Notes under the pieces: generated by a model
The model's database searches: none
The model's input: only the letters and a program-made list of their open reading frames with translations
Told to the model about the DNA's origin: nothing
Made by a program: the position numbers and the translations under genes
Shown here: piece by piece, positions 53,260-62,232 of the stretch
How positions within the stretch are numbered: the first letter of the stretch is position 1
Layout: each line of letters starts with the position of its first letter
Origin: Pseudomonas frederiksbergensis
GTDB lineage: Bacteria > Pseudomonadota > Gammaproteobacteria > Pseudomonadales > Pseudomonadaceae
Assembly (NCBI RefSeq): GCF_000802155.2
Contig: NZ_JQGJ02000021.1
Span: 1-64,000, forward strand
DNA: 64,000 nucleotides
Reading direction: 5' to 3'

Positions 53260-55540
53260 CACAAGAGGCTCCTTGACGACCATCGGGCGGGTCGACTGCT
53301 TCGAGGTCGCCGTCTTCAAGTTCGTCATCGCCAGAGTACTCCTGGTCGTCAGCCTCCCAGGGCTTTGCAGCCCACAGGGCATGAAGCTCTTCATCGCTCA
53401 GATCCTCGCGCAGCAAGTAGCACAGTGCGTCAGGATGGACCTCTTCAATCTGTACATTGAATCGCGTGGCGAATCGACGCCGTGCAGCCTCTTCGGCCTC
53501 GGTCTGGGCTTTCTCATAGGCTTCGATCTCGGCCCAATACGTGGACTCTTCCTCGTCGTACTTGATCTGCGCTGCGATACCTTGTGCTGTGTCAACCCGG
53601 TGCTGCGCCTCGATGAGCTTCTGGTCAGCCTCGGCACGCGTCAGGACCTCCGACCAGTCGGGTGCCGGGGAGCCGGTGTCAGCCACAGTAAGAAGCGTGT
53701 TCTGGTAGTCGATGAAGGCTATGTTTTCGCCAGGAACCGGGTCGACGACGACAGGGTCGTTGCTGACATCTTCGATGGTCGGGGGAAGGCCGCGTTTCTC
53801 GCGACCGCTGCCGGCACGGTCGACCAGATAACGTTCACGCCAGGCCTCGCCGCGCGCTCGCTTTCCATCGCCCTCCATGCTCGTGGTGTACTTCATCAGC
53901 CACAGGTGCATATAGCGCTGGCGTTGCTCGCTGTGTTGCAGCGCCAGGTCATGGAAGCGACGATAGAACGCTTCATCGTGGCCGCAGTCGAGGCTGTCGC
54001 CTTCGTGGGCAACCTCGTGCTCGATGAGAGAAAAAATATAAGCAGCGCTCCTGAGCGGACTGGACTTGAGCCGCTTCACAAGGGTCACGTCGACGGCGAT
54101 GTAACTGCTGCCGTCGGTCCACGCCTCGGCGATGTTGGACTGCCCGAGCAGAATGTGAAGCGATTTACCCTCACGCACTTGCCCCCCGTACGCAGGCTGG
54201 CCACCCGTGCACAGGGCGGCGTAGTGATGCAGGCACCAGCGCAAAGCAGTCCAGGCGCGGCGTGTCTCGCGATCGAGCGCATCTTTCTCGGTCACGATGC
54301 TGGTCCGCTCAATGAACGCGTCGCGCAGTGTTGAAAACGCGATCAAGTCCGGCACGTAGAGGCCGTTCAGCCACCAGTACGGTGTGCCGTTCTGCTCCAC
54401 GTCGTGGCGCAGGTTGGCGTGGACCCGAATGATGCAGTCGAGAAAATCCTGTGCGTTGTAGCAGCCGAAGCGGTCGAGCGTGGTGGGGTGAACAATCACG
54501 GCGATACCTTCGCGGGCGATGGCTTCCCCCTTCGGGACCTCGAAGGCATTTTCTACGACCGCGAACCTGCCGCCTTGCCGCTGGTTGTGGCTATAACGGC
54601 ATTTGCGCAGAAAGTCCTCCAACGACACGTGCCGCTTGCCGGGCAGAAGCGTGACGACCTCTTCCCTGGAGTAGATTTGAACGATGTTGGCATCGCCCGA
54701 AAGCAACGCCCGCGCAGATTTTTCACGGCGAGCCTCTGTTTTACGGTGATCACCAAGACGGGACTCCGTCTGGTCAGCCATCTGGCCAAATTGCCTGGCA
54801 ATTGATTTCCACACCGGGCAGGTCTTGCGCAGGATTTCGGTGCGGGAGACGTTCAGGCCGATTGCCTTTTTGGAAACGATGAGGCCGCCAGCACCCCACA
54901 AATGCGCGGGATCGTGACGCACCAGTACGCCCTTGTTGTAGATGGCAACCGCGCCGTCCGCTTTCACCCGATACCAGGCGAACTCGTCCTCGGCATCCCA
55001 GCGCTCGGTGCGCGGATCGCGGGTGATGCGCTGGCCATTCAGCTCAACGCTGACGGGGGTGTAACGCACCAGGTCCCGAACCTCCTGGATGGCCGACATC
55101 AGCTCCGCATCACTCAGGACTTCGTACCAGTCGCCAGAGATCGAACAGCCCGGCGACGCGTCCTGGAGGTAGTCAAGATCGTAGTGATAGCCCATCGCAC
55201 GTGTATCGACGGTCATCCTCCAGGCATTGGAGCGCCAGACTGTCTTGGCATGCGCCATGATCTGGCCGCGCCCGAGGCGGAAACGGCCGTAGGTGGCGTC
55301 GCCTTCATCGTGTGGCGTGCCGAACCGACCGAAGTACCGAACGACATCGTCGCGGCTGGCAAAGCCCTGGCCGTCGTCGCTGCAGGTGTAGCCACTACGG
55401 GTCAGTGAAAGATGCACAGAGCTGGCCCTGGCATCGACCGAGTTCATTAGCAACTCGATGAGGGCTTTGCCGATGGAGCCCGCCTGGCTGTAAATGATGT
55501 GATGGATGATCTGCGGATCGAGCTCGAATGGCAGACGCAT
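53225..55540 (-). CDS. GHKL-ATPase / HExxH protein, ICE-borne
   Basis: 771 residues. The N-terminal GHKL ATP-binding fold has the N-box ALIELLMNSVDA (residue ~27), G1 box CSDDGQGFASRDDVVRYFGRFGTPH (~54) and a lid motif FRLGRGQIMAHAKTVW (~86). A central ~300-residue region of unknown fold follows. Then SLIEHEVAHEGDSLDCGHDEAFYRRFHDL (~510) gives HEVAH, a zincin-type HExxH motif with further His/Asp/Glu residues downstream. The C-terminus is coiled coil and acidic. GHKL folds occur in Hsp90, MutL and Morc; the pairing with a metalloprotease-like motif is unusual. Start ATG 55540 follows AAGGAGGG. Role unknown: replication, defence or transfer are all possible. Confidence 0.82.
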   Translation of the reverse strand: MRLPFELDPQIIHHIIYSQAGSIGKALIELLMNSVDARASSVHLSLTRSGYTCSDDGQGFASRDDVVRYFGRFGTPHDEGDATYGRFRLGRGQIMAHAKTVWRSNAWRMTVDTRAMGYHYDLDYLQDASPGCSISGDWYEVLSDAELMSAIQEVRDLVRYTPVSVELNGQRITRDPRTERWDAEDEFAWYRVKADGAVAIYNKGVLVRHDPAHLWGAGGLIVSKKAIGLNVSRTEILRKTCPVWKSIARQFGQMADQTESRLGDHRKTEARREKSARALLSGDANIVQIYSREEVVTLLPGKRHVSLEDFLRKCRYSHNQRQGGRFAVVENAFEVPKGEAIAREGIAVIVHPTTLDRFGCYNAQDFLDCIIRVHANLRHDVEQNGTPYWWLNGLYVPDLIAFSTLRDAFIERTSIVTEKDALDRETRRAWTALRWCLHHYAALCTGGQPAYGGQVREGKSLHILLGQSNIAEAWTDGSSYIAVDVTLVKRLKSSPLRSAAYIFSLIEHEVAHEGDSLDCGHDEAFYRRFHDLALQHSEQRQRYMHLWLMKYTTSMEGDGKRARGEAWRERYLVDRAGSGREKRGLPPTIEDVSNDPVVVDPVPGENIAFIDYQNTLLTVADTGSPAPDWSEVLTRAEADQKLIEAQHRVDTAQGIAAQIKYDEEESTYWAEIEAYEKAQTEAEEAARRRFATRFNVQIEEVHPDALCYLLREDLSDEELHALWAAKPWEADDQEYSGDDELEDGDLEAVDPPDGRQGASCDGPTAHVSEDL

Positions 55541-55815
55541 GGACCCTCCTTGTAGCGTTAGGTCAAGATATTGATGAATACGCCGTCCATTTCATTGCTG
55601 ATCGCAATAGAGTCCGGCATTCGACCTGTGCACCGGGAGAGAATGGACACGCGACCATTGATGCCGGTGATTACCGGGGTTGTCGAAAACCTAACCGAGC
55701 CATCGCTCATCCGTATTCAGCGTGAGTGGGTGTGAGCAGATCGACGTAAGCGGCGAGTGATGGAGTGCTCAGGAGGTTCAAGCGTGTCGTGAGATGGAAC
55801 ATCGGGGGCATCGTC

Positions 55816-55974
55816 ATGTACCGCGGACAGCAATCTCAGTGGACGTCAGTGGAGCAACTTGAGATGATTCAGACCCAAGCGGGTGGGTACAAAGTGGTGA
55901 GACAGCGAGTAATGGCCATTAAGCTGCCCCCTGATCAGCCGAAGAAAGACACTATGCAATGGGCCGAGCGTTAG
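55816..55974 (+). CDS. small plus-strand ORF, unknown
   Basis: 52 residues (MYRGQQSQWTSVEQLEMIQTQAGGYKVVRQRVMAIKLPPDQPKKDTMQWAER) with a GGGGG stretch 8 bp upstream. Composition looks protein-like but there is no independent support. The 55541-55815 stretch shows no other gene. Confidence 0.35.
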   Translation: MYRGQQSQWTSVEQLEMIQTQAGGYKVVRQRVMAIKLPPDQPKKDTMQWAER

Positions 55975-56000
55975 TGACGATTTGCAACGAGAGTGAGGTG

Positions 56001-56198
56001 ATGGCGAAGACACTTACCGATGCATACCTGGTGCTGCTGTTGGCGGCGACCATCCACGGTACGGATGCCGCCGTGCGGGATACGGCGAAGCGCTGTGCCA
56101 AAACGCTGCCGAGAAGCAGGCGGGAGGTGATGTACCAGATAGTCGACAGCAAGGAACCGCTCAAACTTGTGTTCCATATCGCGGAAAATTTGGACTGA
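56001..56198 (+). CDS. small plus-strand ORF, unknown
   Basis: 65 residues (MAKTLTDAYLVLLLAATIHGTDAAVRDTAKRCAKTLPRSRREVMYQIVDSKEPLKLVFHIAENLD) with GAGGTG upstream of the ATG. It is helical and looks natural; it could encode a small regulator or an anti-restriction-like protein, but nothing specific is recognised. It lies opposite to the surrounding genes. 56199-56403 is empty. Confidence 0.45.
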   Translation: MAKTLTDAYLVLLLAATIHGTDAAVRDTAKRCAKTLPRSRREVMYQIVDSKEPLKLVFHIAENLD

Positions 56199-56403
56199 TG
56201 TGGCAAGCGAGAAGCGTCTGCAAGAGTAGCCGGAAGCGATGAGGCCGCGAATGGAGGCCGTAAGGTTGGTTCTCCGGAAACTTCTCCATGTGCCGCGAGC
56301 GGTGGATCTCAGTGGAACGCCATGGACGCTGGCTGTTGCCCGGTGAGCGACTGGTGGTTGACGCAATCGCTCAACGGGAAAGGGGCACGCAGGGCGGGAA
56401 TGA

Positions 56404-56799
56404 TCACTCGTTCTCGGCTGGCTCCGCTGCCGCGGGCTTGGCCCCGAGCACGACAGACTCAATGCGATAAGGCAGGATGCCAGCGCGACGCGCTTCGATC
56501 TTGAAGGTCACGCGCTCGTTTTCGTCCGCATCCTCCCAATCGTCTTTCACCGCCCGACCTTCGACCAAGACGCGCATGCCCTTCTGGTACAGCGCGGCCC
56601 AGCGCTCGGCGTCGCGATGCCAGATCTCGACCGGCGCCCAGAACCCACCGCGATCTTCAAAGCCCTCCTTGGTAGGCACGGGATTGTCGAAATAGACATT
56701 CAGGCGTAGCAGCCTGCGCGGCTCATTGTTGCCGTTCGGAAACTCGCGGAATTCTGGCGCAGAACCGATGTTGCCCTCGCCGTAGAAATGCGTGCTCAT
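56404..56799 (-). CDS. ssb: single-stranded DNA-binding protein
   Basis: 131 residues: OB-fold (MSTHFYGEGNIGSAPEFREFPNGNNEPRRLLRLNVYFDNPVPTKEGFEDRGGFWAPVEIWHRDAERWAALYQKGMRVLVEGRAVKDDWEDADENERVTFKIEARRAGILPYRIESV) with a short acidic Ala/Glu-rich tail. It would coat the transferred or replicating ICE strand. It overlaps the DUF3158 stop by 4 bp. Confidence 0.9.
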   Translation of the reverse strand: MSTHFYGEGNIGSAPEFREFPNGNNEPRRLLRLNVYFDNPVPTKEGFEDRGGFWAPVEIWHRDAERWAALYQKGMRVLVEGRAVKDDWEDADENERVTFKIEARRAGILPYRIESVVLGAKPAAAEPAENE

Positions 56800-57311
56800 G
56801 GGTGCGACTCCTTGGGGGTGGTGGCGTGGACACGCCGTTGGTAAGCCCCCTCGACGTGGACCAACTTGCTGGCGCACTCCGAGGTTTGGCGAACGATGCT
56901 GTGAGTGAGGCTAATCTGCAGGTTCAGCACGATGCGCTGCACCTCCATGGCGTAGAGGTCGTCGATCAGCGATGCCGGTGTGCCGGGGCTGGCAAGCAGC
57001 TCCTCCCACAACGCCGTACCCATGCGCGAGCGATCAAGGTTGCGCCAGCGCAGAAAGGTCGTGCCTGCGCCAGTGGTTTGCTGGGCCAGTTGCACAGGAA
57101 GGAGGTTGAAGGGGTGGCTGCGGGCCTGCGACAGCACCTTGCGCTGCGCCAGTCCGATCAGATCGTCCCGCAGTGCTTTGCACTGGCTGGCCCAGGTCGC
57201 AAGCTCCCCATTACCTTTAAAAGGTTTTAAAAGGCCTTTTAGGTAGCCTGCGTGTTCCAGCCGCTGGAAGTCCGCCTGTTCCAGTGCCAAGAAGCGGTTG
57301 GATGCGGTCAT
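56796..57311 (-). CDS. DUF3158 family ICE protein
   Basis: 171 residues (LEQADFQRLEHAGYLKGLLKPFKGNGELATWASQCKALRDDLIGLAQRKVLSQARSHPFNLLPVQLAQQTTGAGTTFLRWRNLDRSRMGTALWEELLASPGTP), helical, matching DUF3158 found between PFL_4669-type and ssb genes in this class. Possible role in ICE replication; not established. It overlaps both neighbours. Confidence 0.85.
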   Translation of the reverse strand: MTASNRFLALEQADFQRLEHAGYLKGLLKPFKGNGELATWASQCKALRDDLIGLAQRKVLSQARSHPFNLLPVQLAQQTTGAGTTFLRWRNLDRSRMGTALWEELLASPGTPASLIDDLYAMEVQRIVLNLQISLTHSIVRQTSECASKLVHVEGAYQRRVHATTPKESHP

Positions 57312-58132
57312 GCTGGGTGGTCCTCGCGGTCCAACGAGACGGAAGAATCTTCGCCCAGAGGTCTCCCGGCAGATACGGCTGGCTCAGCCGCGTCGGGTTC
57401 ACCGGCTGGCGCAATATCGGAGGTTGTTGACGGAGTTAGCGCCGCAAAAGGGGCACGACGGATGAGCGGCGGTGCGAAGCGTGAACGGCGCGTGCCTTCC
57501 AGCACGTCCTGCGGCAGTTCACCGTATTTCTCCAGGGCGGCACGCGCCGCGGCGTTGTTTGCGGCGAAATCATCGCGCTTCGTACCGGAGTAGCGGTACT
57601 GCTGCGCCAGGCTGAAAAGGCTGCGCAGCGCATGTGCGCCCTCATTGAGCCAGCGCTCAAGGGTGCTGCGCTCAATCAAGGCGGTGTGATGCGCCAGGAT
57701 CAGGCGCCGGGCCAGGTCGTCGTAGTCGGCCAGCAGATAGACCGCCATGAAGCCGAGTTGCGAGGCCACGAACAGGGGTAGCTTTACCGGCTGGACGTTG
57801 AGGTTCTCGCCCAGACTGAGTGCCGCCGGCACATCGGCCAGCGCCTGATCAACCTGTTCGCGTAAGGTCTGAAGCTGTTCTTTGGTGGCGCTGAGCTTGT
57901 CCTCAATGCGCAGCATCCACCAGTCGGAGTACGGATCATCCTGCTCGGCGCCGCGTTTGAGCTTGGTCATGATGGCGACAAAGCCGTTGAGCCCGACAAT
58001 GCCGGGTTTGCCCTCGGAGGGCGCGCGTCCATGCCAGATGCGAGATGCATGATGGGTATGTAGCGTTAGCGACATGGCGCTGCGCAGTGACCCAAGGTTC
58101 AACTGCAGGGGAGATTCGGGTTCGGTGGCCAT
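57308..58132 (-). CDS. ICE protein, PFL_4669 type (TIGR03761)
   Basis: 274 residues (LQLNLGSLRSAMSLTLHTHHASRIWHGRAPSEGKPGIVGLNGFVAIMTKLKRGAEQDDPYSDWWMLRIEDKLSATKEQLQTLREQVDQAL; SQLGFMAVYLLADYDDLARRLILAHHTALI) of the conserved PFL_4669 family. It is always beside DUF3158 and ssb genes, suggesting a DNA-metabolism role. The C-terminus is disordered and acidic. It overlaps DUF3158 (ATGA). Confidence 0.87.
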   Translation of the reverse strand: MATEPESPLQLNLGSLRSAMSLTLHTHHASRIWHGRAPSEGKPGIVGLNGFVAIMTKLKRGAEQDDPYSDWWMLRIEDKLSATKEQLQTLREQVDQALADVPAALSLGENLNVQPVKLPLFVASQLGFMAVYLLADYDDLARRLILAHHTALIERSTLERWLNEGAHALRSLFSLAQQYRYSGTKRDDFAANNAAARAALEKYGELPQDVLEGTRRSRFAPPLIRRAPFAALTPSTTSDIAPAGEPDAAEPAVSAGRPLGEDSSVSLDREDHPA

Positions 58133-58311
58133 CGTGACGACTCTCGGTGAAGAAACGAGTCGCCAGCATCGGCATTGGCCGGAAGGGTGTCAGTCATCAA
58201 ACCGCACCGCATGACCGCCTGTTTGTGAATTCGCACTGCCGCAGTGGAATCTTGCACCTCCCTGCGGATGAGAGGGTGGCGTGAGGCATTCTGCGTCCGT
58301 TGCCCGACACC

Positions 58312-58690
58312 GTTGCCGGAAGGCAGCCTGTTCAACTATACCAGTGGTATAGGCGACGGTGGCTTTCGGTGGACTCTTCAAGCTGATGACCTGAGGCTGG
58401 AGGTGATACGTTGCAAGGAAGGCAGTCTGTTCAACTATACCAGTGGTATAGGCGACGGTGGCCTTCGGTGGACTCTTCAGGCGAATGACTCTGCGGCTGG
58501 AGGTGATGCGTTGCAAGGAAGGCAGCCTGTTCAACTATACCAGTGGTATAGGCGACGATGGCCTTCGGTGGACGCTTCAGGCGGAAGACCCCGGGGCTGG
58601 AGGTGATGCATTGAAGGGAAGGCAGTGTGTTCGACTATACCAGTGGTATAGGCGATCATGGACGTCGTTGGACTTGCTGGCAGAGGTATA
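58312..58690. repeat. four ~100-bp tandem repeats with a 17-bp palindrome (origin/centromere candidate)
   Basis: The palindrome CTATACCAGTGGTATAG occurs at 58336-58352, 58435-58451, 58535-58551 and 58635-58651, that is, 99-100 bp apart. Each sits in a repeat unit that also shares GGAAGGCAG upstream and GGCGACGGTGG, CGGTGGAC and GCTGGAGGTGATGCGTTGCAA downstream; the last unit is the most diverged. It lies between the PFL_4669-type and Rep-like genes in the 617-bp gap 58133-58749, which is otherwise gene-free. It may be a replication origin (iterons), a partition site or a multi-copy operator. Confidence 0.85.
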
Positions 58691-58749
58691 GGACAAACCC
58701 TGAGGTTGAGCATTGGCAAAACGCCATTGACGCCCCGTGGGTGCTGCTT

Positions 58750-59936
58750 TCACCTGCCGAGCAGAGAGCGCAGCCTTGCGATGTTCTTTCGGGCGACTTC
58801 AGGGGCGACAGCCTGCGTTGGCGGTGGCTGTGAGGGCTGGCTTACCGGGGGGCTGGTTGTCTTCTGACCGACCCAGGCGTGAAACTCACCCTTCATGGCC
58901 TTCTGAATGATGCCAAACAGGTAGCCCGCAGGGCTACGCACCGAGCTTGCCCGACACCGCCCATCCCATTCGTCGAGGATGGCCTGGTGCAACTCGGTAT
59001 CCACGGGCTGCAATGCAGTCAGCGCGCCTAATTGCTGCTCTGCTTTGAGTGACAGGAAGCGTTCGGGTAGGCGAAGTTTCCCCCGCTCGCGCGGTACTGT
59101 ACGTACTTCTTTTAATTCTTTTTCTTTACGTACAGTACTATCGGTCTTCGGATTCCGAAGTGAGTCGGTTTTACTGGGTTTTACGCCTGCTTCGGATTCC
59201 GAAGTCGGGGGGGCGGATTCCGAAGTAAGTCTTTGGGACCTTCTTCGGATTCGTGGTCATCCCCAGGTTGTGGATAACGTTGCTCTTCGGTCCAGCCTTG
59301 CGCAGCCAATCGCTGCGACAGCACCCGGAGCCTGCTCGGCAGTATCCGCCCGCTGAGCAGCGGGTCGTCGGCCATTTCTTTGAGCGTGTGCACACCGACA
59401 CGCTGGACGGACTTGCTGGCGCGATTCAATGCCTGGCTGACCAGACCCAAATAATCCGGGTCGAGCTGAATGGCTTCATAGGGCGTCAGGGGCTCGTCAT
59501 GCAGCACATAGAGATTGCCCTGTATTTGTCCTGTTTTCGGATCACGACGGCGCCTCACCAGACTGATCCAGCGCGTCAGGCGCAGCAACGTTAGCGCACG
59601 CGCGACGGTCTCATGGGACGCACGGGCCGTGCACGGCATTGAGGCCAGATAGGGGCAGAGCTGATCGTAGGTGGGGAAGGCGGTGACCCCGTCATCGTTG
59701 AGCAGCAGACGAAAGACCTGCCAGGCATTTCGTTCAAGCGGGGTCAGCCGGTTATCCAGCAGCAACGCACGTGGCACGCTGTCATGGCGGTTGCCGCTGA
59801 AGATGAATCCATCAGAGGGAGGGGTTGCCGGAGTCGGCGCCGGTGTTGTGTCCGGGGGAGGTTGCATGTGCTGCAGTGCCTGGTCGAATAGCTCCCCCAG
59901 CGATACGGGACCGCGTGAATGACGTGGACTGCCCAT
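58750..59936 (-). pseudogene. STY4528-type ICE replication protein, frameshifted at poly-G
   Basis: The N-terminal part (SDGFIFSGNRHDSVPRALLLDNRLTPLERNAWQVFRLLLNDDGVTAFPTYDQLCPYLASMPCTARASHETVARALTLLRLTRWISLV) has a winged-helix Rep-like appearance. It ends early at 59181 after a linker rich in repeated TTCGGATTCCGAA sequence. The rest (TSESEAGVKPSKTDSLRNPKTDSTVRKEKELKEVRTVPRERGKLRLPERFLSLKAEQQLGALTALQPVDTELHQAILDEWDGRCRASSVRSPAGYLFGIIQKAMKG to 58750) lies in the next frame. A G7 run at 59204-59210 is the likely slip site. Restored length is about 395 residues, the family's usual size. It starts just after DUF2857. Confidence 0.78.
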
Positions 59937-60511
59937 CAGACCAGCCCTTCATCAATCCACCCTCGGATAGCGCTCCAGATCACTGAGATGGGCAGGCCCG
60001 TGCATTCGGCAAGATCGGCTGTAATCACCAGCACTGCCATGTCGTCGTTCAACGCGGTGCCACGGCCTTTAACGGTCTCTGACCAGCGATGCCAGAGATC
60101 AGCGTCCTGTTCTTCTGACAGGACCGGATGCCGGCCCTTGCGTTTCGGTAGCCCGATGACGTCGCGCCTGAGGGCGATCTCCTGGTGAGTCAAACCGTAG
60201 AACTTGCTGATGAGTTCCGTGCTCGCGCCCAACCGCAGAAGCCGATCGATTTCTTCAATCTCCCGGGTGACATCATTCACTTGGCTCAGGAGATGATGCA
60301 GCACCTCCTGGTTCACGCTCACTGAGCACCATTTAACGGTCGCGTTGGCCAGGAGACTGGCCATGGCCGGGTGCTTGAGCGCCTCCAGCGCCGTGTCGTC
60401 GAATCCCATGGATTTTGCCCGGCGCAGCTGGCCGTTGCGCAAATCATGGAGTGCTTGCGCGATCACGGCCTGATTGAGCGGATGGGGATCGGGCATGGCG
60501 GCCGTCCTCAT
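59936..60511 (-). CDS. DUF2857 (STY4526-type) ICE protein
   Basis: 191 residues (PLNQAVIAQALHDLRNGQLRRAKSMGFDDTALEALKHPAMASLLANATVKWCSVSVNQEVLHHLLSQVNDVTREIEEIDRLLRLGASTELISKFYGLTHQEIALRRDVIGLPKRKGRHPVLSEEQDADLW). FlhC-like DUF2857 proteins include known transcription regulators of ICEs, so a regulatory role is plausible. Its start overlaps the parB stop (ATGA) and its stop overlaps the rep start. Confidence 0.85.
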   Translation of the reverse strand: MRTAAMPDPHPLNQAVIAQALHDLRNGQLRRAKSMGFDDTALEALKHPAMASLLANATVKWCSVSVNQEVLHHLLSQVNDVTREIEEIDRLLRLGASTELISKFYGLTHQEIALRRDVIGLPKRKGRHPVLSEEQDADLWHRWSETVKGRGTALNDDMAVLVITADLAECTGLPISVIWSAIRGWIDEGLV

Positions 60512-62232
60512 GATCCGTTCATGGCGGTGTCGCCATCAGTGATGCGGGCCTCGATGTCCAGCAATCGCCTGGCAAGCCTCAACAAGCGGAAAAGCTTCAC
60601 CAACCCACTGTCGCTCAGACGCACGACTTGCTGCGATGAGGGCGTGCGCACCTGCCCCAGTAAAAGAGTGCCCAGGTCCTCGGCCAGTTGTGCTGTGTTG
60701 ATGCGTACAGGCAACGTGCCGACCGGCTGATAGGGGGCGCTCAAGGCATGCAGCAGTGACAGTAACGCGCCAGGGAGATTTGATGGCGTGTCCAACTCGC
60801 CAAACGTTCGTGCGCACGTGAAGCCGATGCCCTCGTTGCAGGCGGCGATGCCATCATCCCGACCCGCTTCGTTGGCGATCTCACGCGCGAATTGAGCGAT
60901 GTGGATGCGCAACCGATCGGGTGTATCGAGGCTGGGATCGATGTACCAGACATCCGAGATCGGATAGAGACCTCCCGCCTGGACAGGGATGGCCTGCAGG
61001 ACGTTTGTTCCGAAATCAGGTGGTGCCTCGCCGGTGTGGTCAGCCACCAGTCGCTGGATCGACTGCAGGCGATCGGTGGTCTCGGCAGGCGAAACGATAT
61101 GTTCCTGAAACAAGGCCGAGCGATCGTCCTTGTCCTGTTGATCCTCAACCGCGTCGGCCGGAGGACGTGTTGCCGATACACCTTGGAGCGTATGGGGCTC
61201 GCTTGCAGATGTTCGGGATGTCTCCGTCGTCCGCGGTGTGGATGCTGACGGAGGCTGTGCGACCGTCGATGGCAATGTTGGCTGGCTCGTGGGTGTCTGT
61301 CCGGTAGTCGCCGTGCTGGACGTGTTGTGGGGGGCACTATTTAGCAGTTGCCAGCGTTTCTCGGAATCGGTGATCTCGAATGCCAGCGTGTCATAGTCCA
61401 CCCCAAGCAAATCGGCCATTTGACCGATCAGCTCATCCTGTACTCGCTGCGCCGCAAAGCTCCCTGGGGAGTCAAATACCATCAGGACGTCCTGGAACAG
61501 CGTCGCAAAATCAATGCTCGCACTGTTTCTGGTCATGCGCGCATCCCAGATCCGGGAACCGGCCCTACGCAGGCTGGTCAGTTGCTCGACTTGGGGGCGC
61601 CCGAGGCCGGCATAGAGCACCTTCGGTATCGCGGGCAGCAGGAACTGGATGGCCTCCTGCATGCGGCTGATGTGGGGCTGAGGCACGGGGTAGCCATCAG
61701 CCTTGAGGCGTCGGGCAAGCTCTGACTGCGACAGCGATTTACCATCCTCCTGCTCATAGAGCTCACGGACTTTTTCAACACCCATGGCACGTTCGATAAA
61801 CGACAGGCCACCGTGAAGTTCGTTTTCTGCCAGATGTCCCGTCAGGGCAACGATCTCACCGCGCTCCGGCCATGGGCGGAACAGGCAGCCGATACGGAAG
61901 AATCGCTCGTCTTTGCTCTCACGCCACAGATCGCGCAGTACCGCCAGGCGCGTGTTGCCGCCGTTACGGATGATGTAGTGATCGGCACCGGGGCGTCGGG
62001 TGATCGGCGGGGGGGCATCCAGCCCTCGCTGGCGGATGGACGCTTTGATCTCCTCGTACAGCGGATTGCGCGTCAGCCTCGGATCGAGCTCATAGGAGCG
62101 CAACTGGTCCAGCGTCACCACCATTGGCGTGTCGGCGATCGGATCGCTCATCGAACTCGCTACCGGGCCGTTGCGTGTGAAACCATCGCTCAGGAGCTTG
62201 CTGGCGATGTCTTCTGGGGAGGCATCAGTCAT
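60508..62232 (-). CDS. parB: ParB-family partition protein (PFGI-1 class)
   Basis: 574 residues. The ParB/Srx nuclease-like domain (VVTLDQLRSYELDPRLTRNPLYEEIKASIRQRGLDAPPPITRRPGADHYIIRNGGNTRLAVLRDLW) is followed by a helix-turn-helix (LSQSELARRLKADGYPVPQPHISRMQEAI). A long C-terminal region includes a low-complexity Thr/Ser/Pro part (about 340-400). With ParA it would segregate or stabilise the excised ICE. The start 62232 overlaps the HicA-like gene end. Intact. Confidence 0.9.
   Translation of the reverse strand: MTDASPEDIASKLLSDGFTRNGPVASSMSDPIADTPMVVTLDQLRSYELDPRLTRNPLYEEIKASIRQRGLDAPPPITRRPGADHYIIRNGGNTRLAVLRDLWRESKDERFFRIGCLFRPWPERGEIVALTGHLAENELHGGLSFIERAMGVEKVRELYEQEDGKSLSQSELARRLKADGYPVPQPHISRMQEAIQFLLPAIPKVLYAGLGRPQVEQLTSLRRAGSRIWDARMTRNSASIDFATLFQDVLMVFDSPGSFAAQRVQDELIGQMADLLGVDYDTLAFEITDSEKRWQLLNSAPHNTSSTATTGQTPTSQPTLPSTVAQPPSASTPRTTETSRTSASEPHTLQGVSATRPPADAVEDQQDKDDRSALFQEHIVSPAETTDRLQSIQRLVADHTGEAPPDFGTNVLQAIPVQAGGLYPISDVWYIDPSLDTPDRLRIHIAQFAREIANEAGRDDGIAACNEGIGFTCARTFGELDTPSNLPGALLSLLHALSAPYQPVGTLPVRINTAQLAEDLGTLLLGQVRTPSSQQVVRLSDSGLVKLFRLLRLARRLLDIEARITDGDTAMNGS

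Noticed and set aside
52976..56320. Dispersed CTCAGTGGAC-type repeat (52990, 55831, 56309) as a defined element
   Set aside because: Only about 10-20 bp are shared among the three places, with no common structure; too little to call.
58312..58690. CRISPR array
   Set aside because: The units are ~100 bp and similar throughout; there are no short repeats separated by unique spacers and no cas genes nearby.
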